Source: Cupriavidus sp. D384 (GTDB lineage Bacteria; Pseudomonadota; Gammaproteobacteria; Burkholderiales; Burkholderiaceae). From it: a stretch of 64,000 nt of DNA. The position numbers and the translations under genes are program-made. The stretch spans positions 62,001-126,000 of the forward strand of contig NZ_BBQI01000008.1 in the NCBI RefSeq assembly GCF_001652915.1, in the 5' to 3' direction. Under the pieces are notes generated by a model. It ran no database searches, was not told the origin of the DNA, and saw only the letters and a program-made list of their open reading frames with translations. Below, piece by piece: positions 16,804-25,145 of the stretch (positions are counted from its first letter, which is position 1; every line of letters begins with the position of its first letter).

Positions 16804-17835
16804 TCAGGCGTCGGGCGCCAGAAACCTGGGTGCACCCGCTGTATCCAGGGTGCCGTCCTCGCGCTCGACGAACAGGCCCCTCGCAACGTTGTGCGGATGC
16901 CGGGCCGCCTCGGCAATACTGAGCACCGGCGCGTAGCACACGTCCGTCCCGCCCAGCAGGCTGTCCCAGTGGGCGCGCGGCTGGCTCAGGAACAACGCCG
17001 TGAAGCGCGCCTTGAGGGCGGGCCAGGCGGCGTGGTCATACTGGCTTGCCGGATCGACATCTTCCAGACCCAGCTTCGTCAGCAGCAACGCGTAGAACTG
17101 CGGCTCCAGGGCGCCGATCGTGATGAATCCGCCATCGGCGCAGGCGTAGACATCGTAGAACGGCGACTGATGGAACGGGCTGGGCTGGTCTCCGTCCAGC
17201 TGGCCGTTGTTGCGCACCCAGAGGGCGATGCTGCCGAGCATCGCCACGATGTCGACGATGGCACCGTCCACCACGCGGCCACGGCCCGTGGCGCGGGCGT
17301 CGAGCATGGCGCAGACCATACCGAAGGCCAGCCCCAGCGCGCCGCCTGCGTCGCCCAGCACCGTGGGCGGGGTGATCGGCGCCTGCCCGGGCCGCGCCGC
17401 CAGAGACAGCATGCCCGTCAGCGCGACGTAGTTCAGGTCATGTCCGGCGGTCTGCGCCAGCGGCCCGGTCTGACCCCAGCCCGTCATGCGCCCGTAGACC
17501 AGCGCGGGATTGCGGGCAGCGCAGTCGGCCGGGCCCAGCCCCAGCCGCTCCATCACGCCGGGCCGGTTGCCTTCGATCAGGCCATCGGCCATGCCAACCA
17601 GGCGCAGGGCTTCGGCCAGGTCGGCCGGCTGCTTCAGGTCCAGCGGCACCATGGTCTTGCCGCGCCTGAGTGGACTGGGCTTGCTGCCGCCCAGCTGGTC
17701 GGCCACGGCCGTGCGCTGGCGCCTGGCGATGACCGTGACCTCGGCGCCCATGTCGGCCAGCATCCGGCCAGCCAGCGGCCCGGGACCGAGGCCTTCGAAC
17801 TCGACAATACGGATGCCCTGCAGTGGTGGATGCAT
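16804..17835 (-). CDS. CaiB/BaiF family CoA-transferase (alpha-methylacyl-CoA racemase-like)
   Basis: A 343-aa family III CoA-transferase. N-terminal PLQGIRIVEFEGLGPGPLAGRMLADMGAEVTVI is the family fingerprint; KPSPLRRGKTMVPLDLKQPADLAEAL, GHDLNYVALTGML and LGDAGGALGLAFGMV follow. In the Mycobacterium racemase MCR the catalytic pair is a His and an Asp; GHDLNY and LGDAGG are the matching positions here. The length and the segment CADGGFITIGALEPQFYALLL favour the racemase (AMACR) subgroup over carnitine/formyl CoA-transferases. Stand-alone gene; probably branched-chain acyl-CoA metabolism. Confidence 0.85.
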   Translation of the reverse strand: MHPPLQGIRIVEFEGLGPGPLAGRMLADMGAEVTVIARRQRTAVADQLGGSKPSPLRRGKTMVPLDLKQPADLAEALRLVGMADGLIEGNRPGVMERLGLGPADCAARNPALVYGRMTGWGQTGPLAQTAGHDLNYVALTGMLSLAARPGQAPITPPTVLGDAGGALGLAFGMVCAMLDARATGRGRVVDGAIVDIVAMLGSIALWVRNNGQLDGDQPSPFHQSPFYDVYACADGGFITIGALEPQFYALLLTKLGLEDVDPASQYDHAAWPALKARFTALFLSQPRAHWDSLLGGTDVCYAPVLSIAEAARHPHNVARGLFVEREDGTLDTAGAPRFLAPDA

Positions 17836-17996
17836 CTGATATCTCCCATTGATCTGGCCGGCCGTCCCAAAGTCTGGCGGCGCAACCGTTCCGATATGCC
17901 GCCTTGCTCACATTCCCGCAACCCGGACCAACCCGGACCCTGCTGCGGGAGGCCGGGGCCGCCCCTGAAGCCGGGGCATCGTCGAACGGCATGGCG

Positions 17997-18002
17997 TACA
18001 AT
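17997..18002 (+). promoter_or_regulatory. Candidate -10 box for ribBX
   Basis: TACAAT lies 112 nt before the ribBX ATG, downstream of the divergently oriented CoA-transferase gene. No convincing -35 element was found. The leader between it and the gene lacks the conserved boxes of an FMN riboswitch. Confidence 0.3.
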
Positions 18003-18113
18003 AGCGGCCTTGATTTCGCCGGTCTCGCGGCATCCGCGCCGGCCCTGCCCGCCTGATTGCTTGTCCGATTGCTCGCATCCGCACCCGCCCCTCATTGAAC
18101 GCCGTCCCAAGCC

Positions 18114-19229
18114 ATGACTATCGCCCGTACTGAAGACATCATTGCCGACATTCGCGCCGGCCGCATGGTCATCCTCGTTGACGAGGAAGACCGCGAGAAC
18201 GAGGGGGATCTGGTCCTGGCGGCCGACTTCGTGACGCCCGAAGCCATCAACTTCATGGCGAAGTATGGCCGCGGCCTGATCTGCCTGACGCTGACCGCCG
18301 AGCGCTGCCGCCAGCTGGAGCTGTATCCGATGGTGTCGCGCAACGGCACCGTGCATGGCACGAACTTCACCGTATCGATCGAGGCCGCCGAGGGCGTGAC
18401 CACCGGCATCTCGGCCGCCGACCGCTCGCGCACGGTGCAAGCCGCCGTGGCCCGCGACGCCAAGGCCGCCGATCTGGTACAGCCAGGTCATATCTTCCCG
18501 CTGACGGCCCAGCCGGGCGGCGTGCTGATCCGCGCCGGCCATACCGAAGCCGGCTGCGACCTGGGCGCACTGGCCGGCCTGACCCCGGCGGCGGTGATCT
18601 GCGAGATCATGAAGGACGATGGCACGATGGCGCGCCTGCCCGACCTGATCGAATTCGCACGCGAACACGACCTGAAGATCGGCACGATCGCCGACCTGAT
18701 TCATTACCGCAGCCGTACCGAGAGCATTATCGAACGCACGGGCGAGCGCGACATGCAGACGCCGTGGGGCAAGTTCCGCAGCGTGATGTACCGCGACAAG
18801 CCGTCGGGCCGCGCCCATCTGGCGCTGGTCAAGGGCCAGCCGCATCCGGATACGGCAACCCTGGTGCGCGTGCACGAGCCGCTGTCGGTGCTGGACCTGC
18901 TGGAAGCCGGCCGCACCACGCACTCGTGGAGCCTGCCGGCGGCCCTGGAAACGCTGCACGGCGCCGACCAGGGCGTGATGGTGCTGCTGAACTGCGGCGA
19001 TGCGCCCGAGCAGCTGTTCGAACAGTTTGCCGCGCTGGACGCCCCGCACAACCGCCCACGCCGCAAGCCTGACCTGCGCACGTACGGTGTGGGCGCCCAG
19101 ATCCTGCGCGATATCGGGGTGGGCAAGATGCGCGTGCTGGGCTCGCCGCGCAAGATGCCGAGCATGACCGGTTACGATCTGGAAATCGTCGGCTGCCAGC
19201 CCATGGATGGCGAGCCGAATTGCGATTGA
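18114..19229 (+). CDS. ribB: 3,4-dihydroxy-2-butanone-4-phosphate synthase with degenerate GTP-cyclohydrolase II domain (RibBX type)
   Basis: Makes the four-carbon unit of riboflavin from ribulose 5-phosphate. The N-terminal DHBP synthase domain (about residues 1-205) has MVILVDEEDRENEGDLVLAA, TGISAADRSRT and GHTEAGCDLGALAGL. The C-terminal domain keeps the GCHII shape but lacks the zinc-binding cysteines: where RibA has VRVHSECLTGDxFGSxRCDCG, this protein reads VRVHEPLSVLDLLEAG. It is therefore of the RibBX hybrid type described in Proteobacteria, and real GCHII activity must come from another gene. Its last codons lie in a 10-bp tandem repeat. Confidence 0.92.
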   Translation: MTIARTEDIIADIRAGRMVILVDEEDRENEGDLVLAADFVTPEAINFMAKYGRGLICLTLTAERCRQLELYPMVSRNGTVHGTNFTVSIEAAEGVTTGISAADRSRTVQAAVARDAKAADLVQPGHIFPLTAQPGGVLIRAGHTEAGCDLGALAGLTPAAVICEIMKDDGTMARLPDLIEFAREHDLKIGTIADLIHYRSRTESIIERTGERDMQTPWGKFRSVMYRDKPSGRAHLALVKGQPHPDTATLVRVHEPLSVLDLLEAGRTTHSWSLPAALETLHGADQGVMVLLNCGDAPEQLFEQFAALDAPHNRPRRKPDLRTYGVGAQILRDIGVGKMRVLGSPRKMPSMTGYDLEIVGCQPMDGEPNCD

Positions 19230-19290
19230 ACGCGATTGAAGGCGATTGAACGCGATTGAAGGCGATTGAAGGCGATTGAACGCGATTGAA
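19221..19290. repeat. 10-bp tandem repeat (N)GCGATTGAA x 7
   Basis: Seven head-to-tail decamers, differing only at the first base (T, C, G, C, G, G, C) followed by GCGATTGAA. The first unit contains the last ribBX codon and its TGA stop; the rest fill the gap before ribH. The 10-bp period is close to one DNA helical turn. Copy number is likely variable between strains. Confidence 0.95.
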
Positions 19291-19370
19291 CGAAGCACCC
19301 GCCCGCGGTACGGAATCACGCGGCACCGGTATTCCTGCCGATGCCTGACCGAATGAATGGAGAACTGACA

Positions 19371-19880
19371 ATGGATCATGGCTTCTACGAGAGCAACCTC
19401 GACGGTGAAGGCCTGCGCATCGGTATTGTGCAAGCCCGTTTCAACGAGCCTGTCTGCGACGAGCTGCGCGAAGCCTGCACGGCAGAACTGGAAAAGCTCG
19501 GTGTCGAGGGTGAAGACACGCTGCTGGTGACCGTGCCTGGCGCGCTCGAAGTGCCGCTGGCCCTGCAGAAGATGGCCGAAAGCGGCCAGTTCGACGCACT
19601 GATCGCGCTGGGCGCCGTGGTGCGCGGCGAGACCTATCACTTCGAGCTGGTCTCGAACGAATCGGGCGCCGGTATCACGCGCGTGGGCCTGGATTTCAAC
19701 GTGCCCATTGCCAATGGCATCCTGACCGTCGACACCGACGCGCAGGCCCATGCCCGCACGCGCGAAAAGGGCCGTGACTGCGCCCGCACCGCCGTGGAAA
19801 TGGCCAACCTGGTCGTGGCGCTGGACTCCCTGCGCGAGGACGACGGCCGCGATGAAGATGACGAGGAAGATGATGAGTAA
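19371..19880 (+). CDS. ribH: 6,7-dimethyl-8-ribityllumazine synthase
   Basis: Condenses the ribitylaminopyrimidine with 3,4-dihydroxybutanone phosphate. The 169-aa protein has the family motifs [46 protein letters not shown] (with catalytic His), [16 protein letters not shown] and [15 protein letters not shown]. The start at 19371 (MDHGFYES) is preceded by GGAGA. The C-terminus carries an unusual acidic tail, [13 protein letters not shown], beyond the conserved fold. The end overlaps the nusB start by 8 nt. Confidence 0.95.
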   Translation: MDHGFYESNLDGEGLRIGIVQARFNEPVCDELREACTAELEKLGVEGEDTLLVTVPGALEVPLALQKMAESGQFDALIALGAVVRGETYHFELVSNESGAGITRVGLDFNVPIANGILTVDTDAQAHARTREKGRDCARTAVEMANLVVALDSLREDDGRDEDDEEDDE

Positions 19881-20388
19881 TGCCCCCGACAACGGCGACG
19901 CGCAAGACGCCGCCGGCAAGCCGGCCGGCGCCAAGGCGCGCACCGAACCCAAGGCACCGCCCAAGAGCGCGCGCCGCCGGTCCCGGGAACTGGCCCTGCA
20001 AGGCCTGTATCAATGGCTGCTGAATCGCAATGATATTGGTGCAATTCAGGCCCACCTGCATGACGCGCAAGGCTTCAACAAGGCCGATCGCGAGCATTTC
20101 GACGCGCTGCTGGGCGGGGCCGTACGCGAGGAAGCGCGCCTGACGGCTGCCTTCGAGCCGTTTCTGGACCGTACCGTCGACGAACTGTCGCCGGTGGAAC
20201 GCGCCGCCCTGCTGGTGGGTAGCTACGAGCTGGTGCACTGCCTGGACATCCCGTACAAGGTCGTGATCAACGAAGCCGTGGAACTGACCAAGACCTTCGG
20301 CGGCGTGGAAGGCTACAAGTACGTGAATGGCGTGCTCGACAAGCTGGCCGCCCAGGTGCGCGCACCCGAGGTGGCAGCACGCCGCTAG
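19873..20388 (+). CDS. nusB: Transcription antitermination factor NusB
   Basis: RNA-binding partner of NusE (S10) in rRNA antitermination. The 171-aa protein has a basic/alanine-rich N-terminal extension (to about residue 32), then the NusB fold: [45 protein letters not shown] and [34 protein letters not shown]. The ATG at 19873 overlaps the ribH stop; an in-frame ATG at 19870 is equally possible. AGGAAG upstream serves as ribosome-binding site. The ribH-nusB pair is conserved in many bacteria. Confidence 0.95.
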   Translation: MSNAPDNGDAQDAAGKPAGAKARTEPKAPPKSARRRSRELALQGLYQWLLNRNDIGAIQAHLHDAQGFNKADREHFDALLGGAVREEARLTAAFEPFLDRTVDELSPVERAALLVGSYELVHCLDIPYKVVINEAVELTKTFGGVEGYKYVNGVLDKLAAQVRAPEVAARR

Positions 20389-20455
20389 ACACGCATCCAC
20401 TGACTGGATGTTGCAATCCGGCGTCCGGCATCCCATGATGCCAGTCACCGGCATG

Positions 20456-20479
20456 ACACCCGCTCCGGCGGGTGTTTTT
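20456..20479 (+). terminator. Intrinsic terminator after nusB
   Basis: ACACCCGC (20456-20463), loop TCCG, GCGGGTGT (20468-20475), then a T-run to 20479. It is a canonical Rho-independent terminator ending the ribBX-ribH-nusB unit. Confidence 0.85.
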
Positions 20480-20510
20480 GTTTCAACCCTGTGTTTTCGT
20501 CCCTATCGCC

Positions 20511-21692
20511 ATGGACTACCAGCGTATCGCCACCGCTTCCCGACTTGCCAACATCGAGGCCTTCCACGTGATGGAACTGGCCAAGCAGGCCGCCGAGCTT
20601 GAACGTGCCGGCCGGCACATCATCCACATGGGCATTGGCGAGCCCGATTTCACGGCCGCCGCGCCCGTCATCCACGCGGCCGAGGCCGCGATGCGGCGCG
20701 GCGTGACGCAGTACACCGGCGCCCTGGGCATCCACGCGCTGCGCGAGGCCATTGCCGGCTACTACAAGACCGCCTACGGGCTGGATATCCCCGAGCGGCG
20801 CGTGATCGTCACGGCCGGTGCCTCGGGCGCGCTGCTGCTGGCCTGCGCGGTACTGGTGGAAATCGGCGCCGAAGTGCTGATGCCGGACCCGAGCTACCCG
20901 TGCAACCGCCATTTCGTGGCGGCATTCGACGGCCAGGCGAAGATGATCCCGAGCGGCCCGGCAGAGCGCTTCCAGCTGACGGCCGCCCAGGTGGCAGCCC
21001 ATTGGGGCGACAAGACGCGCGGCGTGCTGCTGGCGTCGCCATCGAACCCGACCGGCACGTCGATCCTGCCTGACGAGCTCAAGGCCATCCTGGCAGAAGT
21101 GCGCGCGCGCCGCGGTTTCGCCATTCTCGACGAGATCTACCAGGGCCTGTCGTACGACGCCCCGCCGGTCTCGGCGCTGGCGCTCGACGACAATGTGATC
21201 ACCGTCAACAGCTTCTCGAAGTACTTCAACATGACCGGCTGGCGGCTTGGCTGGCTGGTGGTGCCCGATGCGCTGGTGCCGGCGTTCGAGAAGGTGGCGC
21301 AAAACCTGTTCATCTGCGCATCGGCCGTGGCCCAGCACGCGGCCGTGGCCTGCTTCTCGCCCGAGGCCATGGCCATCTACGACGCGCGCAAGGCCGAATT
21401 CCATCGGCGCCGCGACGCGATCCTGCCAGCGCTGGAAGCGCTGGGGCTGCGCGTGCCGGTGAAGCCCGACGGCGCGTTCTATGTCTACGCCGACTGCCGC
21501 CATGTGAACCACCCGGCCGCGGGCGACGCCGACAAGCTCACCCAAGCCATCCTTCACGATGCCGGCGTGGTGATGGTGCCGGGCACGGACTTCGGCCCGC
21601 ATACGGCGCGCGACTACATCCGGATCTCGTATGCGACGTCGATGGCCAATATCGAGGAAGCGATGGACCGCATGCATCATTTCCTGCGCTAG
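20511..21692 (+). CDS. PLP-dependent class I/II aminotransferase
   Basis: A 393-aa fold type I aminotransferase. It has HIIHMGIGEPDFTAAAPV, the substrate/cofactor region VTAGASGALLLACAVLVE, ASPSNPTGT, ILDEIYQGLSYD, the Schiff-base lysine in NSFSKYFNMTGWRLGWLV, and the Arg in DYIRISYATSM. Overall it is closest to aspartate/alanine-type aminotransferases annotated as 'pyridoxal phosphate-dependent aminotransferase'. Exact substrate is not deducible. The start at 20511 follows the nusB terminator. Single-gene unit, ended by a bidirectional terminator. Confidence 0.88.
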   Translation: MDYQRIATASRLANIEAFHVMELAKQAAELERAGRHIIHMGIGEPDFTAAAPVIHAAEAAMRRGVTQYTGALGIHALREAIAGYYKTAYGLDIPERRVIVTAGASGALLLACAVLVEIGAEVLMPDPSYPCNRHFVAAFDGQAKMIPSGPAERFQLTAAQVAAHWGDKTRGVLLASPSNPTGTSILPDELKAILAEVRARRGFAILDEIYQGLSYDAPPVSALALDDNVITVNSFSKYFNMTGWRLGWLVVPDALVPAFEKVAQNLFICASAVAQHAAVACFSPEAMAIYDARKAEFHRRRDAILPALEALGLRVPVKPDGAFYVYADCRHVNHPAAGDADKLTQAILHDAGVVMVPGTDFGPHTARDYIRISYATSMANIEEAMDRMHHFLR

Positions 21693-21734
21693 GTCTTGTC
21701 CGGGCAGCGGGCACGGAGTCGCGCCGGAAAAACA

Positions 21735-21762
21735 GAAAGGCACCCCGAGGGGTGCCTTTCTT
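21735..21762. terminator. Bidirectional intrinsic terminator
   Basis: GAAAGGCACCC (21735-21745), loop CGAG, then GGGTGCCTTTC (21750-21760) with T-rich flanks on both strands. It lies between the convergent aminotransferase and lytic transglycosylase genes. Confidence 0.85.
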
Positions 21763-21788
21763 CTTGCAGGATCGAATCGACCGGAGGG

Positions 21789-22868
21789 TCAGGCCGCCTG
21801 CGCGGTATTGCCGGAGGCTTCCAGCTTTTCGCCGTTCTGGTGATGTTCGGCCTGCGTCTTGGCATCGCCGGCTGCCGTGGCCGGCAGGCCCAGCAGCGCG
21901 CGCAGACGCGCCCGTTCGGCCAGCACCTTGGCGCCATAGCCGCCGTCGGTGTTGGTCGTGGCACCCACGTAGTACTTCAGGCCGCCCTCGATCGAACCGG
22001 CGCGGGCGATGCAGTCCTTCAGCACCAGCGCACCGATCTTGATGTTGGCGTACGGATTCAGCGCGGCGGTCACGCCGCCCACGGCCTCGTACTTGTCCTG
22101 GTGGACCTTGGTCATCACCTGCATCAGGCCCTGCGCCCCGACGCCGCTTTCGGCGTACGGATTGAAGCTGGACTCGATGGCGATCACGCCCAGGATCAGC
22201 AGCGGATCGATGCCGACCTCGCGCCCAGTCATGTAGGCAGCCTTGACCAGCTGGGCGGTCGCCTGGCTGGCCACGCGGTACTTGCGTGCGATGTACTCCG
22301 CCACGGCGGCCTGTTCGCGTGCCGATCCCAGCGCGCTCGTATTGCGCGCGTCCAGCGCCACTCGCTGGACCGGAATCTGGGCAGCCAGGTGCGCCACCGA
22401 CGGGACCTTGCCCGCAGGGGTCTGGCTCCATTCATCGACGCCCGACACGGTCGGCAGGCCCTTGGCCGTTGCCGGCACTGCGGCCAGCAGCCTTGCAGCG
22501 GCGGCGTCAGCCGACATGGCCGGCACCGAGGTGCTTGCCACGGTGTGCACCGTATTTGCCGCTTCGGCATTCGCCACGGCGGCGTCCACCAGCACGGCAG
22601 GCGCTTCATTGCCCGCCAGTGCCCCGGCGAGCGACGTCCGCCATTGCTGGCTGACAGTGAGGGTGACCGCTGCGGCCACCGACAGCACCCCGAGACTGTT
22701 CAGGGTGTACTTCAAGGTTGTGCGGCCGCCGCGCAGCAACGCGCGACCTGCCACCGGATGGGCCAGTCGCACTTGCAGTGCACGGCTCACACCGGGTACC
22801 GGCTGTCTGAGGCGGACCTGCAATGCCCGCCCGATGCCGGGAAGATGAAGGGTTTTCCAACCGCTCAT
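21789..22868 (-). CDS. Membrane-anchored lytic transglycosylase (SLT domain)
   Basis: A 359-aa protein with a basic N-terminus, one transmembrane segment (TLNSLGVLSVAAAVTLTV, about residues 60-78), a long alanine-rich linker and a C-terminal SLT/goose-lysozyme-like domain. The catalytic motif is LILGVIAIESSFNPYAESGVGAQGLMQVM (Glu of IESSFNP), followed by NIKIGALVLKDCI and GGLKYYVGATTN. It would cleave peptidoglycan in the periplasm. The start at 22868 has GGAGGT 4 nt upstream; an in-frame ATG at 22880 is the alternative. Single gene, terminator downstream. Confidence 0.9.
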   Translation of the reverse strand: MSGWKTLHLPGIGRALQVRLRQPVPGVSRALQVRLAHPVAGRALLRGGRTTLKYTLNSLGVLSVAAAVTLTVSQQWRTSLAGALAGNEAPAVLVDAAVANAEAANTVHTVASTSVPAMSADAAAARLLAAVPATAKGLPTVSGVDEWSQTPAGKVPSVAHLAAQIPVQRVALDARNTSALGSAREQAAVAEYIARKYRVASQATAQLVKAAYMTGREVGIDPLLILGVIAIESSFNPYAESGVGAQGLMQVMTKVHQDKYEAVGGVTAALNPYANIKIGALVLKDCIARAGSIEGGLKYYVGATTNTDGGYGAKVLAERARLRALLGLPATAAGDAKTQAEHHQNGEKLEASGNTAQAA

Positions 22869-23514
22869 GCTTACCTCCATCCGTCGCCCGCTGCGCGCGC
22901 CTGACAACTGCGCGTGCCCGATCTCAACGTATTCAAGTAAGGATGCTGCGCCACCTAGCAGGGGTGTCCAGCATCTGTTGGCGGGCGCTCCCCATGCGCC
23001 CAACGAGAAACAGGGTACCGCTTGGGGAGCCGCACCCTGCCACTAAGATCACTCATCGACTCCGGCATCCCGCCAGAGGACTGCGCACCGGGCTCCTCCC
23101 TGGGGCCGCTTGATGGACAGTCGATTCGGAAATGTCGACGTTGCTTTTTTCGCCACCGCCCTCTTGACACGAGGGCGAAAGCTATGTTGCAGCGCAACTC
23201 TCCTTAGAGCAGACCGGATTGTAGGAACGCTTTTATAACCCGTCAAGCATAAGAAAGACAAAAATCCCTACTTTTAGAAATATGTAACAGGGCCTTTTTA
23301 GACACTCCCGGGCTGACCACTGCCCTCCGATCGCAGGCCACGCCTAGGCTGGCAATTGTCTGAACAAATGACTATCGTCATCAATTACTTACAATTTCGC
23401 TGCGTCCGCCGGCACGTTTTTTTTGCGCCTTTGAGGTGGCGTGTGTATCGTCACACACATCGCTGCAGCGTGCCATGGGATGGCGCGACGCCACATCTCC
23501 GAACCAAATTCACT
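22869..23514. other. 646-bp intergenic region with inverted repeats and candidate ubiD promoter
   Basis: The region lies between the divergent transglycosylase and ubiD genes and has no credible gene. It includes CAGGGT/ACCCTG (23011-23016 with 23034-23039) nested in GCTCCCC/GGGGAGC, and CGCCCTC/GAGGGCG (23157-23163 with 23171-23177) with TTGACA in the loop. An AT-rich stretch at 23219-23300 is unlike the rest of the window. TACAAT at 23390-23395 is a possible ubiD -10 box. Confidence 0.5.
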
Positions 23515-25032
23515 ATGCAATACAAAGATTTGCGCGATTTCATCGGTCAGCTCGAACAGCGCGATGACCTCAAGCGCGTTGCCGCACCGGTATCGCCGAA
23601 CCTGGAAATGACCGAGGTCTGCGACCGTCTGTTGCGTGCGGAAGGCCCGGCCGTCCTGTTCGAACAGCCGCGCCGCGACGATGGTGATATCTATAAAGTG
23701 CCGGTCCTGGCAAATCTGTTCGGGACGCCACAAAGAGTAGCGCTTGGCATGGGCGCGTCGACACTGGAAGATTTGCGCGATATCGGCCGCGTGCTGTCGG
23801 CGCTCAAGGAGCCCGAGCCACCGCGCGGCCTGCGCGAAGCCGGCAAGCTGTTCACGCTGGCCAAGTCGGTATGGGACATGGCCCCCAAGCGCGTCAGCAG
23901 CCCCGCCTGCCAGGAAATCGTCTGGGAAGGCAACGACGTCGACCTGGCGCGGCTGCCGATCCAGACCTGCTGGCCCGGCGACGCCGCACCGCTGATTACA
24001 TGGGGCCTGGTCGTGACCAAGGGCCCGCACAAGAAGCGCCAGAACCTGGGTATCTATCGCCAGCAGGTCATCAGCCGCAACCAGGTGATCATGCGCTGGC
24101 TGGCGCATCGCGGCGGCGCGCTCGATTTCCGCGAGCACGCGTTGGCCAACCCCGGCAAGCCGTTCCCGATCGCCGTGGCGCTGGGGGCCGACCCGGCCAC
24201 GATCCTGGGCGCGGTCACGCCGGTGCCCGATACGCTGTCCGAGTACCAGTTTGCCGGCCTGCTGCGCGGCAGCCGTACCGCGCTGGCAAATTGCATCACG
24301 CCGACGTTGTCCGAGCTGTCGGTGCCGGCATCGGCCGAATTCGTGCTCGAGGGCCATATCCAGCCCGACCCGAACCATCCGTCCGGGTATCAGCACGCAC
24401 TGGAGGGGCCGTACGGCGACCACACCGGCTACTACAACGAGCAGGACTGGTTCCCGGTATTCACCATCGACCGCATCACCATGCGGCGCGACCCGATCTA
24501 CCACTCCACCTACACCGGCAAGCCGCCCGATGAGCCGGCCGTGCTGGGCGTGGCCCTCAACGAAGTGTTCGTGCCGCTGCTGCAGAAGCAGTTTCCGGAG
24601 ATCACCGACTTCTACCTGCCGCCCGAAGGCTGCAGCTACCGCATGGCGGTGGTGCGCATGAAGAAGCAGTACGCCGGCCATGCCAAGCGCGTGATGTTCG
24701 GCGTGTGGAGCTTCCTGCGCCAGTTCATGTACACCAAGTTCATCATCGTGGTGGATGACGACATCGACGCGCGCGACTGGAAGGAAGTGATCTGGGCCAT
24801 CACCACGCGCGTGGACCCTAGCCGCGACACGGTGATGGTCGACAACACCCCGATCGACTACCTCGACTTCGCCTCGCCCGTCTCGGGCCTGGGCTCGAAG
24901 ATGGGCATCGATGCCACCGACAAGTGGCCCGGCGAAACCACGCGCGAGTGGGGCACGCCGATCAAGATGGACCCGGCCGTGAAGACGCGCGTCGACGAAA
25001 TCTGGGGCACGCTGTTCGAATCCGGCAAGTAG
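23515..25032 (+). CDS. ubiD: UbiD family decarboxylase (4-hydroxy-3-polyprenylbenzoate decarboxylase)
   Basis: Prenylated-FMN-dependent decarboxylase of ubiquinone biosynthesis. The 505-aa protein starts [22 protein letters not shown], as in bacterial UbiD. Core motifs include [61 protein letters not shown] (with the active-site acidic residues of the E-R-E network) and [16 protein letters not shown]. The full-length similarity favours UbiD over other aromatic-acid decarboxylases. ubiX (prFMN synthase) is not in the window. The start at 23515 is fixed by the conserved N-terminus. Confidence 0.93.
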   Translation: MQYKDLRDFIGQLEQRDDLKRVAAPVSPNLEMTEVCDRLLRAEGPAVLFEQPRRDDGDIYKVPVLANLFGTPQRVALGMGASTLEDLRDIGRVLSALKEPEPPRGLREAGKLFTLAKSVWDMAPKRVSSPACQEIVWEGNDVDLARLPIQTCWPGDAAPLITWGLVVTKGPHKKRQNLGIYRQQVISRNQVIMRWLAHRGGALDFREHALANPGKPFPIAVALGADPATILGAVTPVPDTLSEYQFAGLLRGSRTALANCITPTLSELSVPASAEFVLEGHIQPDPNHPSGYQHALEGPYGDHTGYYNEQDWFPVFTIDRITMRRDPIYHSTYTGKPPDEPAVLGVALNEVFVPLLQKQFPEITDFYLPPEGCSYRMAVVRMKKQYAGHAKRVMFGVWSFLRQFMYTKFIIVVDDDIDARDWKEVIWAITTRVDPSRDTVMVDNTPIDYLDFASPVSGLGSKMGIDATDKWPGETTREWGTPIKMDPAVKTRVDEIWGTLFESGK

Positions 25033-25073
25033 CCGGCAAGTTGCCACCCAGGTAGCCCCCGCACGGGCGGGGC

Positions 25074-25101
25074 GGTGGTCCGCTATCATTTGCGGACCAC
25101 C
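25074..25101. repeat. Perfect 10-bp inverted repeat between ubiD and aacS
   Basis: GGTGGTCCGC (25074-25083) and GCGGACCACC (25092-25101) flank an 8-nt AT-rich loop. No T-run follows on either strand, so it could be a Rho-type 3' structure of ubiD or a palindromic operator upstream of aacS. Confidence 0.5.
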
Positions 25102-25145
25102 CATCACTCTAGGGGCCTGCGTCAGACGGGCCGCGGAGGAGACAA

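Noticed and set aside
17836..18113. FMN riboswitch upstream of ribBX
   Set aside because: The conserved RFN boxes (AGGGGCGGGGTG-like and the matching 3' elements) are not present.
19221..19290. CRISPR-like repeat array
   Set aside because: Units are only 10 bp and directly adjacent, with no spacers and no cas genes.
17634..19964. Minus-strand open frame of 776 codons across ribBX, the repeat and ribH
   Set aside because: Composition is typical of antisense frames; the repeat translates as a low-complexity run, and the plus-strand genes are certain.
23022..23261. Short frames (61-70 codons) upstream of ubiD
   Set aside because: No ribosome-binding site, no recognisable sequence, and they cross inverted repeats.
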